From: Sacculina carcini
Taxonomy: Eukaryota > Arthropoda > Thecostraca > Sacculinidae
DNA: 64,000 nt
NCBI GenBank assembly: GCA_916048095.2
Contig: OU696589.1
Span: 1,088,501 to 1,152,500 of the forward strand
Direction of reading: 5' to 3'
Below are positions 12,294-22,842 of this stretch, one piece after another. A program made the position numbers and the translations under genes. Numbering within the stretch: position 1 is the stretch's first letter; the number at the start of each line of letters is the position of its first letter. The notes under the pieces were generated by a model. That model worked only from the letters and a program-made list of their open reading frames with translations, ran no database searches and was not told the DNA's origin.

Positions 12294-15200
12294 TCTGCCA
12301 AGTTTTCCGCGGACCGGACAAGTCGCACCTTGATCTGAATATCAAGTTCATCGACCATCTGTCTGATGATGTTCACTCTGCGACGGATCAGGAGTTCAGC
12401 GTGCGCTTTCGTTCGAAGCCTAGCACGGCCACTCAAAGCATCATCCACCCACCGATGAACCGTGGCAGAATCTGTGCAGAGATTGATTGACTTCATGCCC
12501 CACGAGACCGCCATATTAATGCCCTTGATCGCGGCGTCCAGCTCGGCCATATTGATATGGGTAGTGTCATCTCGGCGGAGCCAACACGCGTCTTCGATTA
12601 CTCCTGAATCCTGAGTCTCCAAAAAAAACTCCCCCAGCAATCGAACTGGCATCAGTCCACACGGTTGCCTCATCTTCGGTCACGCCCCACGCTCCCCGTG
12701 CTGGATCCTCATTACCAAGCTTGACGATCACATACAAAATCTTGTTCTTCACGGATGGATCCTCCACAACATCGTCCCATCCTTTTGTCACAGAGTTGAC
12801 GCATCGCTTTATCCAAGAGGTGGCAGGCCTCAGCCACCCAGCCACCGGCAAATGTGCGACTAACCGGCCACACCACGAGAAAACTGACCGTCGAGTTATT
12901 GTCTCAACAATTTCCGCCACAGGATTCTCTCTTCTCCACACCAATCCGTCTGCCTGGCGCGAAACACTCAGACCTAGCACACGACATGATGGGTCGGTCC
13001 GTTCCGCAGGTTTGCAGGTCAGCCCGTATCTCGAGAAGTGTTCGCTGACTCTTTATGCGCTCAACACCGACTCGTCCACCGAAATATCATCAATGTATGA
13101 TGAAGCTGCTCCCTCGACCTCAGCATCTTGCCGACACACGAAGTTGACAATCTCCTTCATGATGATCGGAGCTGCACTTAAGCCAAAACACAGTCGGGTC
13201 AAGCAATACCGCTTGTCGGATATCAACACCGACTGGTAACACCAAAGCGCAGGCTCAATTTCGATATGAAGGTAGGCGCGCGTCAGGTCCAACAATGCTA
13301 TGCGATCCCGCGCCTCCTCCAATCTCTGAGTTTCTGGTGACAGACGTCGACATCCGCCGTGTGAGTTTCAACAAACCGATTGAGTTGGCGAAAATCCATC
13401 ACCGGCCTGACTGCACTTATTCTTCTGACTGACTGCCATAAGCGGAATCAGCCCTTTGACTGGTCCTTGGGTTTGTTCTTTGTACTCAACAAGCCATCCA
13501 GCGTCAATCCATGATTTTAACTCTGCCTGATACTCGCTACGGGCATGCGGCGCTATTGCGTACTCGGCGGTTCGATTCTCCAAGACACCCGGACACTGCG
13601 ACCACTTCCATCTCACTCTCCATGACCTTTTCTCTGCATCAAATGTAGCCAGGAAATCTTTGCCTTCAAGGTCATAACTACTTCTTATACTGTTCCCACT
13701 TGCTGCTGCAGCTAAGCCCGATTCCAGATGAACGCAGCCATTTTTCTCAACACCACATGTCAACTTTCTCTCCGAATCCAACACCATGCCACCCATAGCT
13801 ACAATACCATCAATACCAAGAACAAAGTCAAAACCGGCTGGTCTATGTTTCACCACAAGTACGTTGAGCTCAAATGCCTTTCTATTGTTCATGGTAACCG
13901 TAACTGCGCAGCTACCTTGGCATCTCATACAATCTCCGCTAATCGTCACCAGCCACTCACCGCGATATTCCACTCGCTCTCTACACAGGAACTCAGAAAT
14001 CAAGCTTCTGGAACAGCCCGTATGGACGAGCGCAAGACATAGAACACCATTGACTATCACAGTTGTCGTAACCAGCGGCGCCGTTACGTTCGAGGAGAAG
14101 AGACTGGCACCTATGCCTCTCCTCCTTGGTCGTTTTCCGGACAATTTTTGGCTGACGTGTCCGAACGTGCCACACTTGAAACATTTGACACCATTCTTTT
14201 CTTCGCCTCCAACCCGATTCTTTCGACGAGGGCATCCGCGTGCAAAATGCCCTGGTCGGTTACACAGAAAACACCTGAGAGCACCTGATAATATTTTTCC
14301 TGAAGACGGCCGTGCCGGTGGGCCAGGCTCAGGAGCAGAAGCAGATAGTCCAGTATCAATATTTTGACCCGTTTCTGACAATATCACTCTAGTTCTGCTG
14401 ACAAGATCCGATACTGTCATGGAGTCCAACTTCACATTATCTCTGAGCACGTGTCGCACTAATAGAGGAATGGCTGATACAAACGCACACTTGATGGACA
14501 CTGAGTCATTGATGTTGCATCTGGCTCCCAATCTGCGTAGATCAGAGAGAAACACATCGACACATTCACCTACAGTTAATCTTCGTTTCACAAACGCGTC
14601 ATACGCACCAAAGTGTCCATACCGAACGCAGTCTGAAGTGCCTGCTCCACTTTGCTCATGTCCAGCTGGTCCTCATCAGAGAGGCAATCAACAACGGCAT
14701 ATGCATCGCCAGTGATTCGCATACCCACTACCTGCGCTACATCACGTACACCGCTAAATCGACACATTTTCCGCACTTTCCCAAGCCATTCCGTGGGGTC
14801 ATGTTTCCCGTCATACTCCGGCACCAGCCTCAAATCTAACGGCGTTTCATTTGCAGCCGAAATAGCTTTTGGTTCCATGTTCGCGTCGCTGAGAGCCATT
14901 CTATCACCTCGATGGCCAGACCGCAAAGACGATCGAACAATGTGACGTATAATGGCACTTGGTTAATCACAATATTAGAAAGACGAATGATCACAGCTGA
15001 ATCCGCACTGACTTTCAGTGAGCCAACGAAGCAGTCCAAGACGGCGCCAAACACAATATACCGTAGCACAAGCAGACCACACTTATCACTGTGCACCGCA
15101 GCACAAAATGACTATACACTTATCACTGTACACCGCAACACAAAATAAATATGCACTTATCACTGTACACCGCAACACCAAAGAAAAGCTCATCCAACAC

Positions 15201-15393
15201 AGTGCATCGCAGGGCCACCGAACCGCGCACTCTCTCACAACCCACTGCCCCACATTCACAGTGCAGTCCACATATTCTAATCGCCCGCCGTTAACGGCCG
15301 TTCGTTTACAGAACTTCGAATCCACCAATCAGATCACAGAGCGCTGCTTACGTCGCTGACGCCTGCGCACTCACACGCACACAGACATACACA
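12294..15393 (-). mobile_element. Array copy 5 (outermost), Ty3/gypsy-like truncated element
   Basis: Last unit before unique DNA, minus strand. Parts are leader/LTR-like 15393-14927, gag 14926-14588, zinc knuckles and protease 14591-13368, RT 13322-13053, RNase H 12980-12567 and its tail to about 12294. It carries about five private variants, the most of any copy. That fits the usual pattern that array ends escape homogenisation. The leader starts TGTGTATG on the minus strand next to unique DNA, which could be an LTR terminus or a TG-rich stretch inside U3. Confidence 0.9.
13368..14591 (-). CDS. gag/protease reading frame, array copy 5
   Basis: 407 residues, same layout as the other copies, in the outermost unit of the array. 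Confidence 0.8.
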   Translation of the reverse strand: MKRRLTVGECVDVFLSDLRRLGARCNINDSVSIKCAFVSAIPLLVRHVLRDNVKLDSMTVSDLVSRTRVILSETGQNIDTGLSASAPEPGPPARPSSGKILSGALRCFLCNRPGHFARGCPRRKNRVGGEEKNGVKCFKCGTFGHVSQKLSGKRPRRRGIGASLFSSNVTAPLVTTTVIVNGVLCLALVHTGCSRSLISEFLCRERVEYRGEWLVTISGDCMRCQGSCAVTVTMNNRKAFELNVLVVKHRPAGFDFVLGIDGIVAMGGMVLDSERKLTCGVEKNGCVHLESGLAAAASGNSIRSSYDLEGKDFLATFDAEKRSWRVRWKWSQCPGVLENRTAEYAIAPHARSEYQAELKSWIDAGWLVEYKEQTQGPVKGLIPLMAVSQKNKCSQAGDGFSPTQSVC

Positions 15394-16793
15394 CTCACAC
15401 ATGCAACGATACACAAACACAAGATATAGCCTCCGTTCACTGATCAACTCATCGCTACCGCCACGTCCGATTTCCATTACAGAGGGTCACTGCTATAATG
15501 ATTGTGTTACTGGCTCAATTGAATGTACTTGTGGTTTTCTAAATGACAAAATACGTATGGATAAACATGATATATACACTAATTATCAAGCTATAATCAA
15601 ATCAATTACATTTGTGATTTAAAATTTGAATTTTACCTTTATCAACCCAGGTATAGAAAGCATGGATGGATTTCAATCAAAGTTCACAGATCGTCTCAAA
15701 TACCCAACGTATATATTCAGTGAAAATATAAAAGTAATCGAACGATGTGTTGTTGAGTTAAAACTATGTTCCCATATGGGAGCACTATGAACACGGCGAC
15801 CAAAACATTCTTTATATTCTCGACATGTTGAAATCAGTACATAAATGATACAATTGGAATTTTTATTGATCAAATAAGTTTATGTATGATGATTATTGCC
15901 TAATAACGGCTTAAAACAATTATTTTGAGCCAGTTCGATGTTTTTTCACGGAATTGGTATTATTGTTAAAATGTCTTCTGACAAGGCATTCGCTGAATTG
16001 ATAGCCTGCATCTACCTGCCTACCTTCCATCTCACTACCTATAAGCATTGAACATCTTACGGCAGTAATGCTACTCTACTTCGAGCCATATGTGCCCATG
16101 CAGTTGCACTATTCAGTAGGCAGGGTGTTACTTTCCTTCTGAAATGCATATGGGAAATGGAGTTATCTACGAGTTGATAGTACGAGCCCCACACCGCAGT
16201 TACAGACAAGAACAATGAACAATACCATTTCATCTCTTATACAACTTATTCCTCTTATACATGATCGGTATGTGACCAAGAAATTATCCAATATATTAAC
16301 AGCATCCATATCTTTCCTACTTTGGTGTACGAGACAGTGACTGATTCACCTTGATGCTTGATACTATTTCCACACGACGAGTAGCTTCTGTGTATTTATA
16401 TGATGATTACTGACAATAAACTTAAAAGGTCGTATTAAGTTAAACTTAATATAGCTTTTATTTCATATACACAAATGTATTTCTTCATCACAGCGGAAAT
16501 CAGACTGCTCTTTTACTCTCCCATCTTTTTAAAAGCTGAAATTGATTTTTTCAGCCTGGCTGCAGCAGCAGTTCTGCGCTCTTAAATTCTAGTAGATTTG
16601 ATGTGCTCGACAAGTGACTCCAACAGAGCATACGACGACAGTGCATAATATAAAGAATACAATCTTACTATACGCCCTTAGAGCCTGTATCATGCTCTAT
16701 CCGAGAGTGGTCTTACTTTTATAATCGGTTAAGAATGTCGGGAGAAAATATGCCATCAAGTGCTTGTTCCCACAATGCCAACAAGCAATTTGA
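15394..16793. other. AT-rich non-coding stretch, no gene recognised
   Basis: About 1.4 kb of AT-rich DNA between the array and the next LTR element. Short open frames exist but none resembles a known protein or shows exon-like borders. It presumably lies within an upstream ALDH3 intron or just outside that gene. I found none of the ALDH N-terminal motifs here. Confidence 0.5.
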
Positions 16794-16798
16794 CTTCA

Positions 16799-17201
16799 TG
16801 TAAAAAAACAGAAACAAAAATATATTCAGACAGGCGCGCGTGGGCATCAATGCCTCACGCGCGCCTACAACAGGTCGTCACACCCGCACCACGAACACGA
16901 CTCCCAGGCTCACACGGTGACACACGGGAGCACACACGGACACACACACACGCGCAAATTTCTCACCCGCCACAACAACCAATCAGCGACGAGCCGGTCA
17001 CTCGCTCGCCGCCGCTGGGCATGGACAATTCATAAAACGCATACACACACAGCTATACACAACTATACACACTTGTTCACACACTCTCGCACGCAATACG
17101 CAATTAAACCATATACGACCACATAGACACAATAAGACGCTGACACAATCAAACACAATCTCACACACACACTCTCTCTCACTGCACACGATCACACTAC
17201 A
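16799..17201. repeat. Left LTR of the non-autonomous element
   Basis: 403 bp. It contains the inverted pair GCGCGCGTGGGCATC and GCCTCACGCGCGC near 16834-16865, a CCAAT motif (AACCAATCAGC) near 16980, and an AT-rich box (TTCATAAAAC) about 50 bp downstream. These are candidate core-promoter parts. Confidence 0.8.
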
Positions 17202-17906
17202 CCTCCACCTGTTTTTACAGAAACAAACCAGCTAAAGAACAGACAATACAAAAAACGTGAATCAAGCGAGTCAATAAAAAACCTAACTCGACGACGGCCT
17301 CCACCAGACACACACACCTTGGCTGCGGCGAAGCACAACACGTCAGGCCCCAGCGTCCACCACGCTCCCGCCTCGCCCATGCTCTTCAGTGCTCCGCCGC
17401 AGCCTACCGTCTTCTTCATCACCGGCTGCCACGACAGGGCACAACAACTCGACCCCAGCATCCATCACGCTGCCGTCGATTCCAGTGCTCTTCAGCACCC
17501 TGCCGCAGACAGCCGTGACGTCGCCGCACGCGCAGGCCACTCCGTCGTCGTCGATCGTCATTTTTTCCTCCGGATTCAGCAGCCCCTCTCTGTCACCTGA
17601 CGTCCAGCACCAGTATCCTCCACCAGTGATCGTCGCCTCCACCGACAATCCTGTAGCTGCCCGGCGACGTGCCTTAGACCAGTGCAGGCGGGACGACCAG
17701 CATCCCTCGGCCACAGCTCCTCAGCTGCCTCCTGCCGGCATCATGCTGCACTGCCGTCCCCCTGCACACCAACCTGGCACGCCACCGAGCACCTCCACCG
17801 CTGTTCTCCGCTGGTAGGCCGCTACTGATGCTGGAAGGCACCATCTCCGCTGCTGAAGCCGGGTCGCAGGCAAAAGTATTTCCAAAACAAAAAGGCCGAA
17901 ATGGTT

Positions 17907-18309
17907 TGTATAAAAACCAGAAGCTAAAATATATTCAGACAAGCACGCGTGGGCATCAATGCCCCACGCGCGCCTACAAGAGGTCGTAACACCCGCACCA
18001 CGAACATGACTCCCAGACTCACACGGTGACACACGGGAGCACACACGGACACACACACACACGCACAGTTCTCACCCGCCAAAACAACCAATCAGCGGCG
18101 AGCCGGTCACTCGCTCGCCGCCGCGGGACATGGACAATTCACAAACGCATACACACACAGCTATACACAACTATACGCACTTGTTCACACACTCTCGCAC
18201 GGAATACGCAATTAACCCATATACGACCACACAGACACAATAAGACGCTGACACACTCAAACACAATCTCTCACACACTCTCTCTCTCACTGCACACGAT
18301 CACACTACA
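17907..18309. repeat. Right LTR of the non-autonomous element
   Basis: 403 bp, matching the left LTR over its full length, followed directly by the CTTCA target duplication. Confidence 0.8.
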
Positions 18310-18420
18310 CTTCACTTGAAATTTCACTTGCAATTTCATATAATGATGCTTCAAATTCAATAATTGGCCTAATATGTATTATTTTATAGATATGTATGTA
18401 TATTTACTCGGATGATTTAT

Positions 18421-18537
18421 CCAGGATATATATAGCGATAATATGAGTTGTGTCGTTTTCCAGGGCATATATAGTGATAATATGAGTTCTGTCGTTGTCC
18501 AGGACATATATAGTAGTAATATGAGTTGTGTCGTTGT
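18421..18537. repeat. 39-bp x 3 tandem repeat upstream of an ALDH3 exon
   Basis: Three consecutive 39-bp units start CCAGG at 18421, 18460 and 18499 and contain ATATATAG and ATATGAGTT. They end 38 bp before the ALDH3 exon at 18576, so they occupy the region where the branch point and upstream intron signals would be expected. Confidence 0.85.
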
Positions 18538-18575
18538 CCACGCACGTTTGCTGTGAATTCTTTGTGTCGACTCAG

Positions 18576-18806
18576 TCCCGTGTACATGGACGCCAGTGTA
18601 AACATGCAGTACGCTGTGCGGAGAATTCTCTGGGGCAAGCTGATTAACCTGGGACAAACGTGCATTGCACCTGACTACCTGATCTGCGACCAGCAAACTG
18701 AACGTCTTTTCATAGACGTGGCCAGTGTTGTGCTGCGGGATTGGTTTGGTATGGCACCAGCCCAATCTAGCTCTCTCGGCAGAATTGTCAACAAAAAACA
18801 TTTCAA
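18576..18806 (+). CDS. ALDH3: ALDH3-family aldehyde dehydrogenase, internal exon with catalytic Cys
   Basis: Aldehyde dehydrogenases of class 3 oxidise medium- and long-chain aldehydes to acids with NAD(P)+. Fatty aldehyde dehydrogenase members sit on ER or peroxisome membranes. This exon encodes SPVYMD, then RRILWGK and KLINLGQTCIAPDYLIC, which holds the nucleophilic cysteine, and ends in GRIVNKKHF. The order matches ALDH3. The acceptor is CTCAG before 18576, where T completes a split Ser codon. The donor is gttagt at 18807 (phase 2), and the next exon continues the frame. The match is strong over the whole exon with no disabling change, so it looks like a living gene. Upstream exons are outside the window. 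Confidence 0.88.
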
Positions 18807-19100
18807 GTTAGTGATTCATTCACACTGAACTTTCGTGCGTTAAATTTTGCACTTAAATTTTGACCATATTTTAAACACTATGAAAATAGCAATGTTTGGA
18901 ATTAACTATACGAGCATTTGAAATAATAAATATATTATATTGCCAAATTATATTTGTATTTAAAAAATTTAATTGTGAATATTTATCTGGTAATTATTAG
19001 TTTGTATTTTAACTAATTTCACACACTTCTTGATCGTATTTTTGCTCTGTGCTAATTGTGTATTTCGCTTGAAGAGGAATCAAACATTGTTTTTGTTTAG

Positions 19101-19304
19101 CCGTTTGAGGGCGCTACTGAAGAACTCGCGGGGGTACATTGAGGTTGGTGGCGGGTGCGACCATGAGCAACTCTTTATTGAGCCGACCATCGTGAGCGGA
19201 GTGGAGTTGGAGGACTCGCTGATGAGTGAGGAATTGTTTGGCCCCATTTTGCCGATTGTACGCGCCAATTCCCCACAACATGCCGTCTCAATCATTAATC
19301 AAAT
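19101..19304 (+). CDS. ALDH3: ALDH3-family aldehyde dehydrogenase, second exon in window
   Basis: Starts after a TTTTTGTTTAG acceptor. Its first base completes the codon split from the previous exon (Asn), giving HFNRLRALLK. It then encodes GYIEVGGG, FIEPTIV and EELFGPILPIV, the conserved glutamate-containing ALDH motif, and ends AVSIINQ. The donor is gtgagc at 19305 (phase 2). The upstream intron is only 294 bp, whereas the following intron is about 26 kb and packed with transposons. Confidence 0.88.
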
Positions 19305-19879
19305 GTGAGCCAACACACACGAGTTCACGCACGCACATTCGCGCTGAAAATTCAGTATCAAAAATTTCTTCACTCGTTAGACTTACATACTTCTCTCTGC
19401 CTGACTCATATTTGTTCAGTGTAATGAATATATCAGTTGGCTAGCATTAATATTTTTCCACAGAAACAGAAAATTTAAGAATGATTGGAATCGTCAATTG
19501 ACGGCTATCAAATATGACGGCTCTTTTTTGGAATTTTCTCACCGAAACGGTTCATCGGTATATATTTTGAAATAGTTTAGAAATTGATGAATTTAATGGT
19601 GCTACAATTAGTACGATACCAAAATTTTGGGTCGTAAATTCAATTTGAAAAATACAAGTATAACGGAAAATGAAGAATTTTCAACGTTTGCTTCAATTGG
19701 TAATGTTAAATCATTATTATAGCAGTTTGACAACTACTACTCATGATATCAGTTTATTTGCTGTGTAATGGTAGAAATTTTGTTATAAATTCATGAATAT
19801 AAAAATTAATACAGCTACCCGGAGGAATTACAGCCGTCAACTGGAGCCTATCCACGTTTTTCACATTATCGACTCCATA

Positions 19880-20134
19880 CAGAGCCGTAGCAGCCCCTCC
19901 CCGTTCCCCCGGCCGGGGGAGCCAGAATTTTGAGGGACCCGTTGCCTCACGCATAATATTGAAATTCATCATAAAGAAGCATATAAAAGTACCGTAAGTC
20001 CCCAGGAAACCGGCAGTTGCTCGTAACTGCCTTTGCGCAAAGTCGGATCTCTACTATAATGGTGCTTTATTCATAATGGGGGCCCCTGTATGGCCTTCGG
20101 GGTGGGGGCCTCATAAGACCTCGCATCGGCTCTG
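19880..20134. mobile_element. Possible degraded MITE
   Basis: About 255 bp bounded by CAGAGCCGTAGC on the left and GCATCGGCTCTG on the right. These are inverted copies of each other at 10 of 12 positions. The interior is GC-rich compared with the surrounding AT-rich intron. CAG-type ends suggest a hAT-derived MITE. The flanking 8-mers do not match well, so a target duplication is not established. Confidence 0.35.
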
Positions 20135-20633
20135 AACCCTTACAATACATGAAACGATTCAAATATGCGTTAAACTTTTAAAATGTGTTTTTCATTTAGT
20201 TTTGCCACCAATAATTGAATAAGCCAGACCAAAAATACGCAACTATTTAGACAAACAGGATTGTCATTAGAGATTGGCATATATTGCGCATATTTGTCTC
20301 TCAAAGGAAATGCAGACATTTCTTATTTAATTTAGCTCTTCACAAAACAGCATGTGAGACGCGATTGCTCATTTTAGACACAAATGTTTCCGCTGTGCAT
20401 TGAGTTTTACAGGGAAGTTTATCAGGCAGGTGTTGTCAACATTTACCATTGTGAGTTACCATTGTGGTTTACCATACCATTTACCATACCAACAGGTCTC
20501 ACCATTGTGAGATACTCCGTCGATCAGCTCTTCTCGTTTCCGCTAAATAGATTTTCAGACTGCTGTCTTCGTTGCTATCTTCATTGTATAAAACAGGACT
20601 ATTGCTGAACTGATTACATTATATAATACACAT

Positions 20634-20952
20634 TGTATGGTGACGTCACTTGAGTGACGCCAGTCTCAATACAAGTACAACTTGACCGTATGACCTTGAC
20701 CGGATCTCGTGAGCCACAGAAAGACTGTGTAAGACCAAGTGACGGTAGATGATAAGAGCGGCACGAACAACCTGTGTCAAGTGTATGTACGGGAGAATGG
20801 TTTGAGTGTTCGTGGTGTGAGTGTGTGTGACCTTGTGTGTATTCTTGGATGTGTGTATGATTGCGTAATAGTCAAGTGAATATTATATGTTCTAATAATA
20901 ATGTTCTGCTACATTATAACAGGGGTGTGATAGAATTTAACGCCCCAAAACA
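20634..20952 (+). repeat. 5' LTR of G1
   Basis: 319 bp, from TGTATGGTGACG to CCCCAAAACA, directly before the tRNA primer site. It contains a perfect CRE-like TGACGTCA at 20641. Confidence 0.85.
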
Positions 20953-21272
20953 TGGCGCAGCCGCAATCTTTGTCTTCAGCGGAGCGACAGATTGAAAAAC
21001 TGACCGGCTTAGTGGCTCAGCTGTCAGAAAATTCGGCGAAGCGAGATGCTACACTGGATAGAACGTTACAGCTCTTACATCCGCAAGCTACGCAAAACGC
21101 GACAACTGAAAAGCCATCCACTGGCAGCACATTTAAGTTACCCGCAAATACAATACCGATTTTGCCTTCAGAAGCATCGCTTGTAGAATTTGACAATTGG
21201 CGTCACAAATTAAGCGGATACATTGATTCAACTCGATTAGACCAGCTAGATTGGACCACTGGATTGGCTTGA
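20952..21272 (+). CDS. G1 gag N-terminal part
   Basis: Begins MAQPQSLSSAERQIEKLTG, a coiled-coil-like N-terminus, followed by FDNWRHKLSGYI. The ATG starts on the last base of the LTR, so the first codons overlap the primer-binding site TGGCGCAGCC. The G4 element at 46.5-49.6 kb has the same arrangement (MAQPTSAETS). Confidence 0.6.
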   Translation: MAQPQSLSSAERQIEKLTGLVAQLSENSAKRDATLDRTLQLLHPQATQNATTEKPSTGSTFKLPANTIPILPSEASLVEFDNWRHKLSGYIDSTRLDQLDWTTGLA

Positions 21273-21411
21273 CTCGATTAGACCAACGAAACATCGAAGA
21301 GATAGTGCAGCAGGACCTCATCGAGGCGGTCAGTCGCCCGACCGTATGATGCCATGATATTGTTTATGTGCCTAAACGGAACGCTAATGGTTCAATCATT
21401 CATTGCAGACT

Positions 21412-22235
21412 AACAACAACAACATATATTTAACATAGCGCACACATTTATACACAGGCGCGTAAAAACACAACTGACAGACACATCACAGCGAGCAGGG
21501 AGTAGGCACAAGCAGAAATGTGAAAACACGTTTGCAAATTGGGAGCTTACTAGATGGCCGTTGTCTATCATATAGCTCATCCGCCCTTGAAACAGGTTCT
21601 GTTTTTATTCCTGTGGGGTGTCTAGCCACCCTTCTCTCTGCAGAACAGTGAGGGAGCCGAGAGAACATTAATAGTCATCAAGAGAACGAGCGAGAAAATA
21701 TTTATGAAGAGCAGCAGAAAAGGATCTGAATGAAGACTTGTGATGAAGGTAACATGGAAGCGAGTTATAGATACGAGGAGCAGAGAATTAAATGGATTTG
21801 GGTTACCAAGAAAATTGATTAAGAGCAGGAGGACAGACTAATGGCACAGGATTGCGACAAGGAGTACAATTATTGACAGTCGATAGGAATCGAAGATAAG
21901 GAGATGAGGGAGAGTGGATAAGCTTGAAAACCAGACAACACACCTTATAGCGGATACGAGAAAGGTCAGGTAACCAACCGAGCTGCCGGTTGTACACCGA
22001 AGTGGGAGTTCGCGGAGGAAACCGTGCATCGAAGTGTGAGTTCGTGGAGGAAGCCTCAGTACAAACCGACTAGCAAGGCTGATCACTGCTTGGAGTTGGC
22101 GGATAGATTTCAATGGAAGATGGAAAAAGAGCGAGTTGGAATAGTCGATCTTAGAAAAGATATATGAGTTAACAAGAAGACTAGCGGATGAGGCATCAAT
22201 CGACGAACGAATATGGTAAACGGTTAACTTGACAC
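21412..22235 (-). mobile_element. L2-like LINE, 3' fragment inserted in G1
   Basis: Minus strand. It encodes the region after the RT palm of an L2/CR1-like LINE, with SIDASSASLLVNSYIFSKID, then KSIRQLQAV, and YKVCCLVFKLIHSPSSPYL in another frame. It is 5'-truncated and frameshifted. The 3' end is a (TTG)n tail, seen as AACAACAACAACA at 21412. It splits the G1 pol region, whose RT motif NGYFQIAI resumes just after 22235. Confidence 0.7.
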
Positions 22236-22842
22236 ATCTGAACAAATTGTATAACGGATATTTCCAAATTGCTATCTGACATGAAGATAGAGATTTGATT
22301 GCTTTATAACACCATAGGGACGTTATAGATTGAAACGAGCACCAATGGGACTCGTGTCTAGCTGATATATCTTCAATCAGAGATGTGACACTGCTTTGTC
22401 AGGTCTACAACATGTAGATAAAGTGGTCGATGATATGATCGTGCATAGTGCTGCATACGATGAACATATTGAACATGTTTGGAGCCTGCTAATGCGATGC
22501 TAATTGAAAGCCTGATAATGGAATCAGCTGAAATAACGCTGAGTGATACAAAGCTTCAATTTGCCTTACATCAGGTAAATTTTTGCAGATTTAGCATAAG
22601 CAAAATGGTTTTGCAATGAATCAAAATAAACTGACTGCCATCAAACATTTTGCAGGAATTTAACAGATCTTCGTTCATATTTGATCTTCGTTCAAATGTT
22701 TCCGCTGAAATTATTCTTACAACATCACATTTGTGTGCGCTGCTGAAAAAAGATGTTGAGTGGCCCTGGGACGAGACAGTGTCATTGGGACGAGACAGTG
22801 CACACATCATTTAAAAAACTAAAGAAGCAGGTCCTGGAGCTG

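Larger units (their letters stand above)
1..15393 (-). repeat. Tandem array (3,100-bp period) of a truncated Ty3/gypsy-like element
   Basis: The same sequence restarts at 1, 3101, 6201, 9301 and 12401, so the period is exactly 3,100 bp. Homology to the unit stops at 15393, where unique flanking DNA begins. The natural phase is therefore one partial copy (1-2993) and four full ones (2994-6093, 6094-9193, 9194-12293, 12294-15393), all reading leftward. Each unit holds a leader/LTR-like stretch, gag, protease, reverse transcriptase and RNase H. The RNase H end runs directly into the TG-starting leader of the next copy. The copies differ at only a handful of bases. The array reaches the left window edge, so the true copy number is unknown. 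Confidence 0.95.
16799..18309. mobile_element. Non-autonomous LTR retroelement (TRIM/LARD-like)
   Basis: Two direct repeats of 403 bp each (16799-17201 and 17907-18309) begin TGTA and end TACA. They enclose 705 bp of internal DNA. A 5-bp target duplication CTTCA flanks the whole (16794-16798 and 18310-18314). These are the hallmarks of an LTR element. No gag or pol motif is seen inside. The internal part is GC-rich and holds an imperfect duplication of about 100 bp (near 17350 and 17455). A purine-rich AGGTGGAGG lies next to the left LTR when read on the minus strand, which weakly favours minus orientation. No convincing tRNA primer site was found. The LTRs differ at a modest number of positions, so it is not brand new. 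Confidence 0.85.

Noticed and set aside
15673-15873. 66-residue minus-strand frame in the AT-rich flank
   Set aside because: No motif, no splice-like borders and composition typical of random AT-rich DNA.
17389-17817. 142-residue Ser/Pro-rich frame in the non-autonomous LTR element
   Set aside because: Low complexity, spans an internal imperfect repeat, no gag or pol motif; competing frames of similar length exist on both strands.
20628-20633. Target duplication for G1
   Set aside because: The bases before 20634 and after 42793 share only short AC-rich similarity, which cannot be told from chance in CA-rich sequence.
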